Shown here: positions 1 to 10,123 of the stretch, piece after piece
Numbering within the stretch: position 1 is the first letter of the stretch
Layout: each line of letters opens with the position of its first letter
Assembly (NCBI GenBank): GCA_030789695.1
Contig: CM061142.1
Span: 354,429,486-354,493,485 of the forward strand
Reading direction: 5' to 3'
Source of the DNA: Scilla litardierei
Taxonomy: Eukaryota; Streptophyta; Magnoliopsida; Asparagales; Asparagaceae
DNA length: 64,000 bases
Translations under genes and position numbers: made by a program
Notes under the pieces: model-generated
What the model was told of the DNA's origin: nothing
Databases searched by the model: none
The model's input: only the letters and a program-made list of their open reading frames with translations

Positions 1-1433
1 GAAATCAAATCAGCTATCTCATGTTCATCCGATTCCTCAATATGAACATGCTCAAGTTGAGATTTGAGATTTACAATCTCATTTCTCAAGTCTTCAACAA
101 CGATGTCGTTGTTGATGACGATAGGCTTAGGTGAGGTTTGGAGACTAGCTAACTCATCTTTAGTCTTAGTATATCTATTTACTAGTTTAGAACACTTAGA
201 CCATATTTGTTCGTTAGCTAATCTAAGGTCATCCATAGTTACCTCATCACCTTCATCCTCGCTATCATCGGAGGAGGATTCTTGATCTTGTTCCTCTCTA
301 GCCATGAAGCACATGTGTGCTTGCTCCACTTGTTCATCATCTGACTCTCCACTTGAGGAGTCCTCATCGGAGTCGGTGAATGTGCCGACAAGCCCCTTCT
401 TGTACCCTTTCTTGTACTTCTTTGACTTGTCGAACTTTGGCACCTTCCACTTCTCCTTTTGCTTGTTTTGAGGACAATCCTCTTTCATGTGTCTTGGCTT
501 ATTGCATTTAAAGCACAAAGGAGCGGAGGCGTGAGTAGAACTAAATTTCGAGTTGTTCTTGAAATTACCTTTCCGGAAGAATCAGTTGAACTTCTTTGCC
601 ATGAGGGCAATGGATTCCAAGTCCAACTCGTCTTCTGAGTCTTCATCATCGGTAGATGTAGATGTAGATGGAGCAGCCTTGAACGCAATCACCTTTTTCT
701 TTGGCTCGTCTTGCTTCAAGTAAGACTTCATCTTGTCCTGTACCTTTAGTCTACTGTCCTTGCGTACCTCATAAGACATCAAGGTACCCATTAGTTGAAT
801 GACAGTATATTTACTCATATCGTTACCTTCCTCGATGGCGAAGGTACGCTTTTCCCAACAAGAAGGAAGTCCGTCAATTATCTTTGAGACTTTCTCCTTT
901 TGGGTGTAGGTCTTTCCAAGAGCCTCCAACTCATTGGTGATGTCAATGAAGCGAGCATAGTACTCCTTCATCTTCTCACCCTGTTGCATGTGAAATAATT
1001 CGTAATCCTTATTTACAACAACAAGTTTGGAGTCTCTTACCCTACTCGTTCCTTCATGCAAGATGAGGAATGAGTTCCAGATTTGATATGCACTCTTACA
1101 TGTGCATATCTTGTTGAAGTCTTCGGGCTCCAAAGCGCGTTGCAAGGCATTCATTGCCTTGGCATTGCTTCCCTCCGCGGCGACCTCCGCGGTAGTCCAC
1201 TTCGCGAAATCTTCTTCAGCGGGCTCGACATACTCCGTCAACGTGGCTCTCCATAGTGAAGCGCTCCGGAGGAACGTTTCCATCCGGCATTTCCAGTACC
1301 CGTAATTGGTATCGTTGAAGAAAGGATGCCTAGTTGAGGAGTGCCCTTCCATCACCGAAGAAGCTCCTTCACGGTTCCTGAAGGTGCTATAGTTTGAAGG
1401 TGGACGAACGTTCTTGTTGTCGTTAGAAGACAT
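1..1433 (-). pseudogene. S0 gag polyprotein, 5' part, with in-frame stop
   Basis: Ty1/copia gag (UBN2/DUF4219-type) forms the virus-like particle. The ATG at 1433 follows the primer site. Residues ~1-283 form one open frame containing WKCRMETFLRS and CKSAYQIWN, matching the S2 gag almost motif for motif. A TGA at ~582-584 breaks the frame, after which the same frame resumes through a zinc knuckle at ~486-525 (CFKCNKPRHMKEDC). The usual Gly before the knuckle His is Arg here; the S2 copy keeps Gly. A Ser/Asp/Glu-rich stretch and the start of a coiled-coil region continue to base 1. The stop plus the altered knuckle suggest a non-functional gag. Confidence 0.85.
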
Positions 1434-1445
1434 AGCTATGAACTT

Positions 1446-1458
1446 GGCTTTGATACCA
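1446..1458 (-). other. S0 primer binding site
   Basis: On the minus strand this reads TGGTATCAAAGCC, one base from the TGGTATCAGAGC core complementary to plant initiator tRNA-Met. It lies two bases from the inner end of the LTR, as expected for copia elements, and fixes the direction of transcription as leftward. Confidence 0.8.
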
Positions 1459-1460
1459 AA

Positions 1461-2817
1461 TATAATGCCCTAATAGCTACTGCACGAGTACTAGAGGGGG
1501 TGTGAATAGTACTTTAAAATAATTAAGAAGATAATTCCTAATTATCTTGTAAACTCAACCAACAATGCGGAAATAAAAATATTGACAACAATGAAAAGAC
1601 AATCGCAAACAAATGAATTAATGGGTTCGGATCCACCCAAGTCTCCCCGACTTGTTCCCGGTGATCCTACGTCCCAAACACCCGGATCCCCTCTTTGATT
1701 CTCTTTGATTCTCTTTGATTCTCTAAAATGAATTAATGAGAAATAAATGCTTCTCTTTGATTCTCTAAAATGCAATTAATATCAGCCTTGAATGCTAGGT
1801 AAGAAGCCCTTCAAGTATATATAGGATAGAGGAAAGAGAGAGCAAAAATCGTGGCATTTAATGCTCCAACGGCTCTATTCTGAAGCAGTCTAGTCGGTCA
1901 AAAAAGGATCACTGACCGACTAGTTTCTCAACTATTCGGTCGGTGATTCAACATGAACCGACTAACTGGAGAACAGCCAAAAGAGAAAGTTCAGACAATA
2001 GAGAACTAGTCGGTCTAAGAAGACATGCCAACTGACTAGTTTGACAACTAGTCGGTCGGTGAGTGTTCTTTGACCGACTAAGAGTTGAAATAGTATAATC
2101 TGAAATCAAAGAGCACTAGTCGGTCTGAGAACAAATTCCAACCGACTAGTTTCTCAACTAGTCGATCGACAGTTGTACTTAGACCGACTAACGATAAATA
2201 GTAGCTCAGGCTGAATTTGAGAGACATAACTAGTCGGTCTAAGAAGGATTCCTAACCGACTAGTTTGAAAACTAGTCGGTCGGTGAACCTTCTTGGACCA
2301 ACTAACTGTAAACAGTGAATGAGCTGAAAATGAACAAGGCATTCTAGTCGATTCAAGAAGGATTGTCGACCGACTAGATTGCCATCTAGTCGGTTGGTTC
2401 TTCTTCTTGAACCAACTAACATGCACAAGAAGCCGCGAAATGAAGCGTGAAGCTTCGGGAAAGTTTCTATGGGCTTCTATGATAATCCTAGCTCTAAGAT
2501 ATGATCGTTATAAAGTTAATCATGTAAGACCTACTCAAGGCTTATCATTCTACGAAAAGAAGCTAGAAGACTATAAATAAAACTAGACGAACCGTCTTCA
2601 AAAGCTTCAATCGAATCTTCTTGACTTCAATAATGGTCCTTGAGCTTCAACGAAGCTTCAGGCACACGATCACGCGCTTTGAGAAGTCTTGAGACGTCGC
2701 TTTTGATGTTCATAGAATTTTGGCGACGATCTCCATAACTACGCTCACAATGAGTTAGTTCACGATATTTATGTTTGTTCATCATCAAAATCAAATCCGG
2801 GGAATCAATACTCAACA
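1461..2817 (-). repeat. S0 5' LTR (about 1.36 kb)
   Basis: The inner edge is next to the primer site; it reads TATAATG, probably a mutated TGTAATG. The outer edge is ...ATACTCAACA. The first ~80 bases follow the S2 LTR in outline (...ACTAGAGGGGGTGTGAATAG against ACTAGAAGGGGGGTTGAATAG). A TATATATA stretch at ~1814-1823 could serve as the minus-strand TATA box. The centre carries a five-unit array built from palindromic half-sites, listed separately. Confidence 0.8.
1890..2422. repeat. Tandem array of CTAGTCGGTC / GACCGACTAG half-sites in S0 LTR
   Basis: Five units start at 1890, 2006, 2116, 2230 and 2344 (spacing 116, 110, 114, 114). Each unit has CTAGTCGGTC, then an inverted copy, then a direct CTAGTCGGTCGGT copy, then another inverted copy, separated by variable 10-30 base spacers. 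Each unit can therefore fold into two hairpins. Spacers differ between units while the half-sites are conserved. Confidence 0.85.
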
Positions 2818-3872
2818 GTATTCTGGATGTGAAGGATCTTCAGGATCTCATCTTCACACAGATTAGTACGCGGATCATATAGGGACAAAGACTTCTGGTC
2901 CCAACTAATGGTCTCAGGGGCTTCTGGCTTCTTAGACTGTGTGCCCAGTTTAGGAAAAATTTTCTCATTAAATTCACAGTCAGCAAAACGTGCCTTGAAC
3001 GCTTCACCCGTCAAGGGTTCAAGGTATCTAATAATAGAGTGCGAATCAAACCCAATATATATACCTAGACGACGCTGAGGACCCATTTTGGTCCTCTGAG
3101 GTGGTGCTATTGGGACATATACCGCACAACCAAACACTCTCAAATGAGAGATATCCAGAAGTGCGCCATATGCTAGTTGCATCGGGGATAAAGTATGACC
3201 TCCAGACGGTCTTATCCTAATAAGTGATGCGGCTTGTAAAATAGCATGCCCCCAAGCATCCACCGGCAACTGGGATTGCATAAGCAATGGACGTGCAATC
3301 CATTGGAGTCTCTTTATAAGGGACTCAGCTAATTCATTTTGGGTGTGAACATGTGCTATAGGATGTTCAACTTCAATACCCGTTGCCCGGCAATAGTATT
3401 CGAAGACTTGTGAAGTAAATTCTCCCGCATTATCAAGACGTAGTTTCTTGATATGGTTATCGGGAAAATGAGCATGCAACCTTATTATTTGTGCCAATAG
3501 CTTTGGAAAAGCTAGGTTGCGGGTGGACAAGAGGCACACATAAAACCATTTAGTTGATGCATCAATCAGTACCATGAAGTACCGAAATGGGCCACTTGCG
3601 GGGTGAATAGGCCCGTAAATGTCACCATGAATTCTCTCAAGGAAGCCAGGAGACTCTAATCCCACTTTCAGGAGGGATGGTCTCGTTATAAGTTTTCCCT
3701 TGAAATAAGGGAGACAAGGAAATTCACCCTTTTGAAGGATCTTCAGGTTCTTCAATTTGTGTCCACGGGATTCAGTGATGATGCATCGCATCATTACTAT
3801 TCTAGGGTGACCAAGTCTATTGTGCCAGAGTTGGAACTCTGGCAGTGATTGGCACGTCTGGTGCTCAATCAT
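2818..3872 (-). pseudogene. C2 integrase (GAG-pre-integrase plus rve core), cut by S0
   Basis: This is a copia integrase in one open frame of about 350 residues. Near the start are the HNRLGHP zinc-finger His residues, followed by the paired-cysteine region, which reads CLPYFKGK and lacks the second Cys expected at that position. The catalytic triad is visible: Asp in HGDIYGP, Asp in LRLDNAGEF and Glu in HTQNELAESL. The copia block SHLRVFGCAVYVP and the GIYIGFDS motif follow. The frame is continuous until the S0 LTR supplies a stop at ~2805. It is one of the best-preserved coding segments here. Family-level lineage (perhaps Ivana- or Oryco-like) is not certain. Confidence 0.85.
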
Positions 3873-3899
3873 ATTGGCTTCTATTGGTTGAATGTATGT

Positions 3900-4361
3900 T
3901 TAGTAGAGACCCGATGGGAGTCCCTGGAATCGCTCGCAGATGATCTTCTGGTCATCTTTATGATGAGTGACAATCAGATATTCAACCTTATTTTCATCTC
4001 TGGTCTCTAAGTGATATCCGTTTAAACGAAAATCCTTGAAACTTACGAGATTCATATTTGATTTAGGAGAGAATAATGCATTATTTATTTGAAGTCTTGT
4101 GTTATTCGGGAGCAATATAATTGCTTCACCAGATCCTTCGATTATTTGGGACAGTCCTAAAATTGTGATAACATGACCGTCATATTTATTTACGCTATTA
4201 AAATAGCAATGATCGCGAAGGATTGTGTGCGTTGAGGCACTGTCCACTAGGCACTCAGACATCATATATATAAGCAAAAACAAAATTTTATTTGAGCGAA
4301 AATGTAGACAACATTTGAAAATAAAAGTTCGTAATAAAGCAAATAAAAGATGAAGATACAT
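3900..4361 (-). pseudogene. C2 aspartic protease region
   Basis: The pepsin-like retroviral protease of C2 cleaves the polyprotein. The active-site motif CLVDSASTHTIL is at about 4225-4260. The usual copia sequence has Gly or Ala-Thr after D-S, so D-S-A-S is a plausible variant. Downstream motifs EGSGEAIILL, NLVSFKDFRLNGYHLET and EYLIVTH fit the family. A TAG at ~3900 separates it from integrase; the frame resumes at once after the stop. Confidence 0.75.
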
Positions 4362-4399
4362 CGAATTCTACATGCATAGATAAAGGATGATGCTCAATC

Positions 4400-5387
4400 G
4401 AGCAGGTCATCGTTCTCGAAGTCTTTTGTAGTAAAGACTCAAATTTGTTTCAGGTAGAGACTTCTGGCTCGCCTGGTATAGATCCTGTAGGTGGCGAGGA
4501 GTGCGGCAGTTTCTGGACCAATGGCCAGTTATGCCGCATCTATGGCATTTATCCTCCTAGTTCTTCTTAGGAAGTGACACTTGCTCGGTGTTCTTTCACT
4601 TCCAAGTGAAGTTTCGCTTTCCCTTATTGTTTTTGTTTGTCTGGGGAGCTGCACCTCTTGGTTGCTTCATTACATCTTTCCCTTTAGTGTTTTTAGCCTT
4701 CCTCTTGTTTTTCCACTTCTGGGGAGAAACGTGGTGGGCTTCAGGGATAGGGAAAGTGCCAGCTGGACGTAGGTTATGAGTTGCAAGCAGTAAGTCTCGA
4801 TTCTGCTCTGCCCTAAGTAGGCATGAGATCAGATCAGAGAATTTCGTGAAATTGCGTTCACGATACTGCTGCATGAGGATTGCATCTTTCTCGTGAAACG
4901 AGGTAAATGTCTTTTCCAACATGCGCTGTTCTGTCACTTCTTCACCGCACAACTTCAGGCGTGAGGTGATGTTATGAAGTGTAAAATTATACTCAGCGAT
5001 GGACTTATAGTCCTGAAGTCTGAGGTTTTCCCACTCATAACTGGCACGCGGTAATATAACATCAATTTGATGTTTATACCAAGCTTCCAGCGCTGTCCAC
5101 AGGTCCTTTGGGTCCTCAACCGTTAAGTATTCGGCCTTTAAGGTCCGATCTATATGTTTCCTAATGTAGATTATGGCTTTCGCCTTATCTACATCGGATA
5201 CAGTGGTTGTAGGGCTGCTGCTAGATGTAGCAGAAGATTCGGCCGCTGCTGGGGCTGATGAAGGAGCCAAAATGGACCCAAAGAGGGCCATCGAACGCAA
5301 GTGGAACTTCATGTCCACTCGCTAACTCAGGTAATTCGTCCCAGCAGAGTCAAGAACTTCGAAATCGACGCTTGCCAATTTTTCCAT
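4400..5387 (-). pseudogene. C2 gag with zinc knuckle, two or more in-frame stops
   Basis: The likely ATG is at 5387. After 21 codons there is an in-frame TAG near 5322-5324; the frame then stays open from ~5318 to 4596. Motifs KAIIYIRKHID, DPKDLWTALEAWY and SIAEYNFTLHNITSRLKLCG are typical of the UBN2 gag family. The segment ends in a Lys/Asn-rich basic stretch, a further stop at 4596, and a CCHC zinc knuckle (CHRCGITGHWSRNC, ~4510-4555). The knuckle residues are intact although the frame around it is broken. Confidence 0.8.
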
Positions 5388-6339
5388 TTATGTACGTAAT
5401 TTAAAATAAGCATGAATTAATTAAAATTCAAAATTCATGCATACAGAAATAAACAAGTAAAAATGCGGGGATCGGCCAGATACCCAAAAAAGCACACAGT
5501 CCAAAGTTCGTTTACAGTCCATAAAAGGAAAGAAAAATACAACTTCGAAAACCCAAAGTGGGTCCCTATATCTGCATTTTGAAACTTCGTCTTCATATGC
5601 TGTTGCACCGAGCTTTGGCTTTTTATACAAATTTTCTCACTTACAAATTCTCTTAAAAGAAAATAAAAGTGCAAGTAATGTAAATAGGTATACGATGGCC
5701 GATCCCGAAAAACACATTTTTACTTAATTAAACATCCACGCTGTTCTAAATATGCTACATGCATAAAAATAAACAACCAAGCATATATCTCAAGCATAAC
5801 ATACGGTAAAGGAAACTAGAAAATATAATTATCTCGTAGACCACATGGAAACGTCATACACCGTTAGGTTAGGTGACTAATGGCAGAGCGGTCTCATGAT
5901 CTTTAAGATATTTATATTTTGAAAAATAGAATCCTAGTATTCCATAATTTAATAATAATGCCAGAGTAATGTTTAATATAATATTAGCAAAATGACAAAT
6001 TTGGCGTAGAGTAAAGTAATACTATGATTGGGGCACCAGGCCCATCAGAAAAATATTAATAAAATTAATAAGCAATTGTATTAACAAAGCTTCTAGTCCA
6101 ATATGTCAATTCAATATGTGGACTTCAGACCCATTAGTAAAATTTTAGTTTAATTTTTAAGTGTGCAATTGGATTTACTGGGCTTCAGGCCCAATAAACA
6201 GCCCCTCTACCGTTAAAAAAGTAATATAAGGCAATATTAACTAATACCCTAAATCAAAACTTTAGGTATGTAGGGGATCTTAAGAGTCCCCAAAGCACAA
6301 AAACTGTAGCATCATCCATGCCATGTTTACCGAGTCCCC

Positions 6340-6955
6340 CTGCCGGAGTCCCCCCAATGTCGGGGATGCGTTACAGCCGGAGCCCCCCCTTCGCATTCGG
6401 GGGGGGGGGGAGTTGCCGCAGCCCCCCACTTGCGGGGGTTACTATCGGAGCCCCACCCCCACCCGTGCAGTCGGGGGGGGATTAGTCCGGAGCCCCCCCC
6501 CCCCGATTCCGGGGGGGTTGTCGCCTGCGCCCCCCGCTGTCGGGGGGGGGGGGGGGGGGGGGGGGGGGGTTGTCCCGAGCCCCCCCGATTCCGGGGGGGT
6601 TTTCGCCTGCGCCCCCCGCTGCCGGGGGGTGGGGATTTGTCCCCAGCCCCCTCCGATTCTAGGGGGTTGTCGCCGGCGCCCCCCTGCCGCCGGGGGGGGA
6701 TTTGTCCGGAGCCACCCCCGATTCCGGGGTGGTTGTCGCCGGTGCCCCCCCGCCGTCGGGAGGGGGGGATATGTCTGGAGCCCCCCAATTTCAGGGGGGT
6801 TATCACCTGTGCGCCCCCCCCCCCGCTGCAAGGGGGGATTTTTTCGGAGCCCCCCACTTCCGGGGGGTTGTCACCGGACGACAGAGAAAGCCCCCCCTTC
6901 CGGGGGGCGGGCGGCCTAAGCCGGCGAGGCGTACGTCGGGGGGGGAGCTGATGGG
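6340..6955. repeat. G-tract/C-tract tandem repeat in C2 leader
   Basis: About 600 bases consist of alternating C-runs and G-runs of 4 to 9 bases. The units look like CCCCCCGATTCCGGGGGG joined by TTGTCGCC or TTGTCC spacers and CCCGCTGTCGGGG variants. Each unit is self-complementary and each strand has many G-runs. All six frames give open but low-complexity translations, so the apparent ORFs are compositional artefacts. Confidence 0.85.
6542..6569. repeat. 28-base poly-G homopolymer
   Basis: An uninterrupted run of 28 G lies within the G/C-rich leader repeat, directly after CCCCCGCTGTC. Homopolymer length this extreme may be partly a sequencing or assembly effect. Confidence 0.9.
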
Positions 6956-7323
6956 TCCAATTTTTTTTATTTAGTTATTTAATATCATTGTATTTTATCA
7001 AGGCAAGCTATTGTATTTAGTAGATTTTAAACAACCCAAAATGAGGTTGTAAAAAATCATGGCTAAAATATAAATTGTTTATCTACGGGAATAATAAGTA
7101 TACCTCTAGATCAATGATCTAGGGACGACCGTAGAGAAAAAAAATCCGTAGAAATAAAAATCCGAGCTCCCGAAAACTTCGAGAATGCCGTAACGCTCCA
7201 ACGAATCGCCGCAGCAACCAAAGATTCCTAGCGCGTAGGGGATCAATTTGGTGGGGATTTTAGGCTTGGATTTGTGCTCAAGGAAGAACACGTGCTGATA
7301 ACGTGTTGGAAGGTAATAGGACT

Positions 7324-7325
<2 letters not shown>

Positions 7326-7366
<41 letters not shown>
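7326..7366. repeat. (AG)n microsatellite
   Basis: About 20 uninterrupted AG/GA repeats lie in the C2 leader. Confidence 0.95.
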
Positions 7367-7368
<2 letters not shown>

Positions 7369-7595
7369 CTTTCTTAGCAGAATAATGAGTAACCATGGCA
7401 CTAGGCCATGGTTCTCTATATATTCATCTATTACGGGGAGATGGAGGGCCTCAAGGAGACCATGGGTCCCCATTACTCATAGTAATGGGGACCAATGAAG
7501 TGGGTAATGAAGGAGGGGAGGCCAAAGGCCTCCATCATTCATAACAATTTAAAGATTTAAAAAACGTAGCTAAAATAGATCTATAGCATAACCGT

Positions 7596-7609
7596 GGCTT
7601 TGATAACAC
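7596..7609 (-). other. C2 primer binding site
   Basis: The minus strand reads GTGTTATCAAAGCC, similar to the initiator tRNA-Met type site (two mismatches in the core). It directly abuts the TG-starting inner LTR boundary at 7610. Confidence 0.65.
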
Positions 7610-8214
7610 TGTAGGGGTTTTGGCGGACCCTCAGAGCTCGGATCTGTGTCCGTCCTAAGTCGGACGCACCACAGGGGCATAAAGCACAGCGGAAAAAACA
7701 AAACTAAGCTTTTACGCTAGCTAAACAATTTAGCTAAGCTCTGAGGGAGCCAGAACCTAGCCCGATCTATGCCAACTTGGGGTGGATCTGACCACCCCAA
7801 GAGGGATCTATTCTACACCGACAAAATTAAATCTACACTAAAATTACTTAACCACATACCCAGAATCTTGGCCCTGGAGTAGGCAAGATGTACCGCACCG
7901 TCTTCTGATGCTCTTCGTAGCCGAGCCGCCTTGACTCGATCCACCTGAGCCACCTCGCATCCTCGAACCGATCCGCCCGAGCCGACTTTTACCTCCAAGC
8001 CGATCACACGCGGTAGAAAGTTTCACTTGAGTAGACCCACGTCTTAGACGTCTGGATCTGAATCCAAATGCCCCTTGTAGTCTTGCTAGGACTACTCCGG
8101 AGAATAGAAAGAAGAGAGAGAGAGAATAGTTTAGTCGTCGATCGAGCTTGCTCTAAAATTCTGGAGCTACTCGATTGAGGACTTGGTGCATTTTTCAACG
8201 AAGAGAGTGCACCC

Positions 8215-8225
8215 ATATTTATATA
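8215..8225 (-). promoter_or_regulatory. Putative TATA box of C2 LTR
   Basis: TATATAAATAT on the minus strand, inside the LTR and in the direction of the element. A promoter role is inferred from position and motif only. Confidence 0.45.
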
Positions 8226-8549
8226 GGGAGTCGGCACTCCTTCTTTCGTTGCGAGCAATGTGGGACTTTTGCTAATTTGAAGAAAATTCAATTAAGCTAA
8301 TTTAGCTTAATTTGAAATTAGTGAGCTTTTCGTAAAAGCAAACTTCAACTAACTAATTCTCTTCACTCATTAAACTTTAGACACCAAACAAACTATCAAT
8401 CCGAAGGGCTTCGAATGGTGAATGCGTAGGAACCAACGACGACGAATTTTTACTTCGTTTGACCCCTCAAACAATTGCCCAAAGTTGGGCAAAAAATCAA
8501 TCTTCGTAGCCATCATTTGTTTTTTTTAAAAACCCTAAAATAACTTAAG

Positions 8550-8815
8550 TTGCGGGCACGCCCGCTAGGCTTAGCGAGCGCGCCTGCCTAAGGTAGGGAG
8601 GGCGGGCTGTGCCCGCTACAAGCAGCGGGCGTGCGCCCACTGCAAGCAGCAGGCGCGCGCCCGCTGTGTAGCGGGCCGTGCCCGCTGCAAGCAGCAGGCG
8701 CGCGCCCGCTATGTAGCGGGCCGCGCCCGCTGCAGTCGACCCCGCTGCTGTAGCGGGCCGCGCCTGCCGTGTAGCAGGCATTAGCCTGCTGCTGCAGCGG
8801 GCTGCACCCGTTTTG
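8550..8815. repeat. GC-rich GCCCGCTGCAAGCAGCGGGC-type repeat in C2 LTR
   Basis: About ten variable copies of a unit made of GCCCGCT, a short spacer such as GCAAGCAGC or ATGTA, then AGCGGGC. Each can form a hairpin. A related stretch (GCTGCTGCAGCC, 38920-39010) is in the other family copy. Confidence 0.75.
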
Positions 8816-10123
8816 CCCTTGCAGATGGGCTTGTTAGCCCAGTGGGTCTAACCCACTTTGCCTTGGACTGTCTTCACGTTTCTGGGCTCGTTTGAGCTCC
8901 GATTTGGACGCGATTTGAACCTGTGTTTAGACCTAGACGATCCCGTTAGCCAGGTAACATTTTCCAACATATTTGTTCCTACAAAATTTGTCGTACCAAT
9001 TTACGACACGTTTAATCTTTGTTTGCATCAGAAGCAACATGTGTCCCTATTGCTATTACGACTAATTTTCACAACAAGCTTTGTGAATATTAACTATTCA
9101 ATATCATCAAATGAATTTCTCTCAATTAATCTTCCTATTACTAATACATGAACGCTACTCGGTGTGAGACCCTACAGCCTGACCTTACTACAGGTTGGGG
9201 CTCGAAACCCCTAGATGACGATCACCACGAGCAGTAGCTGTCGTCCTTGTTTCAGAATCATCATAACGTGATCGACCCTTTGGCAAAAGCATCATTGGGT
9301 TTATATTGGCTGTGTCTGTGATGAATGCCGTTAGCTATAGTCTCTTCGTCAAGACTGTGTCCCTGTTGGCCTAGGGTATGGTTTACTGTCAACCCTATTA
9401 AACAACATTGGTAAGTATACGTCGGTCTTTGTTGTATTCACGTTGTAGTTCTTACAACGTACACCGGCCGAGGATTAACACAAAGATCGTACTGAGCCTG
9501 TGACACTAACTTCCCTTTAACGGAAGTGAAGAATCCCATCTTAGTCATCTACTTGCCCCGAGAGCTTCAGGTGCAACCCAACCTAAGATCTTTCAGCAAG
9601 CCTAGTCTCGAAGCTAGATCATAGGTCTAAGCTACACGGCTCACTCATAGGTTCGTACAAATGACTTCAGGTTTTAAAGACCAGCTTACCTATCATCACC
9701 TTAGAGTTATTATAGATAGTTTTGTTAAAGTTAACCATTTAACAACTCTAAGTTGGTCATTCAGTGAACGCATTCTCCAATGAACACCTGTGTCTCGTCT
9801 CCGACTTCACCAAGTTGAATGACTATGAGATCATCATCACCCTAAGGTAAGACTAAGACACAGTGGTCTATCCGATGTGTCGATATCCAGTTCTCGACAC
9901 ATCTATGACCACGAACCATTTAAGACTTACGTATTTATTCGGTCGCTTACTACTCATAATCGAGATCTTATCTAGATATGTAAGGACCTAACTAGTAGTC
10001 TATGGATATTATCTAAGTATATTAATTCAAACGAATTCATACTTAGAATAATGGATACCATATACAGTATGAACAAGACGTATACTTAGGATAAATTGCC
10101 TTATGGGTATATATCCTCCTACA

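Larger units (their letters stand above)
1..2817 (-). mobile_element. S0: partial SIRE-type Ty1/copia retrotransposon (5' LTR, primer site, gag)
   Basis: This is the right-hand (5') end of a copia element transcribed leftward; pol and the other LTR lie beyond the window. Order on the minus strand is LTR (2817 to 1461), a primer site resembling the initiator tRNA-Met type, then gag from 1433. The LTR tip reads ...ACTCAACA on the + strand, as in S2 (41914-54839), and the two gag proteins are clearly homologous, so S0 and S2 belong to related families. S0 sits inside the integrase region of C2, whose reading frame stops aligning exactly at 2817. The five bases after the tip (GTATT, 2818-2822) would be one half of the target duplication; the partner is off-window. 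Confidence 0.85.
5391..7595. other. C2 leader between primer site and gag
   Basis: No gene was recognised here. The 5391-6320 part is AT-rich and unstructured to the eye. 6340-6950 is an extreme G/C-rich tandem tract and 7326-7366 an (AG)n tract, both listed separately. A leader of 2.2 kb is unusually long for a copia element, so part of it may be expanded repeat or an unrecognised insertion. Confidence 0.6.
2818..10123 (-). mobile_element. C2: Ty1/copia retrotransposon, 5' two-thirds
   Basis: On the minus strand the order is 2.5-kb LTR (10123 to 7610), primer site (7609-7596), a 2.2-kb leader, gag (5387 to ~4400), protease (4361-3900) and integrase (3872-2818). The PR-INT order before RT is diagnostic for copia. 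RT and RNase H would lie left of S0, outside the window. C2 interrupts the gypsy protease frame at 10124, where ACCCC (10124-10128) is the presumed right half of its target duplication. Stops in gag and between PR and INT make it non-autonomous. Confidence 0.85.
7610..10123 (-). repeat. C2 5' LTR (2514 bp)
   Basis: The boundaries are TGTAGGGGTTTTGG at 7610 and ...TATCCTCCTACA ending at 10123, giving TG...CA on either strand. The inner end touches the primer site and the outer end interrupts the gypsy frame. A TATATAAATAT box lies at 8215-8225 on the minus strand. A GC-rich repeat occupies ~8550-8815. The outer ~1 kb is homologous, in reverse complement, to the split LTR at 24626-25513 plus 38467-39184, which shows this family is present at least twice here. 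Confidence 0.75.

Noticed and set aside
6323..6974. Overlapping open frames of 90-198 codons on both strands
   Set aside because: They are Gly/Pro/Arg-rich products of the G/C-tract repeat in every frame; no start context, no domain.
7106..7498. Frames with Ser-Leu or Arg-Glu runs
   Set aside because: Products of the (AG)n tract in the C2 leader.
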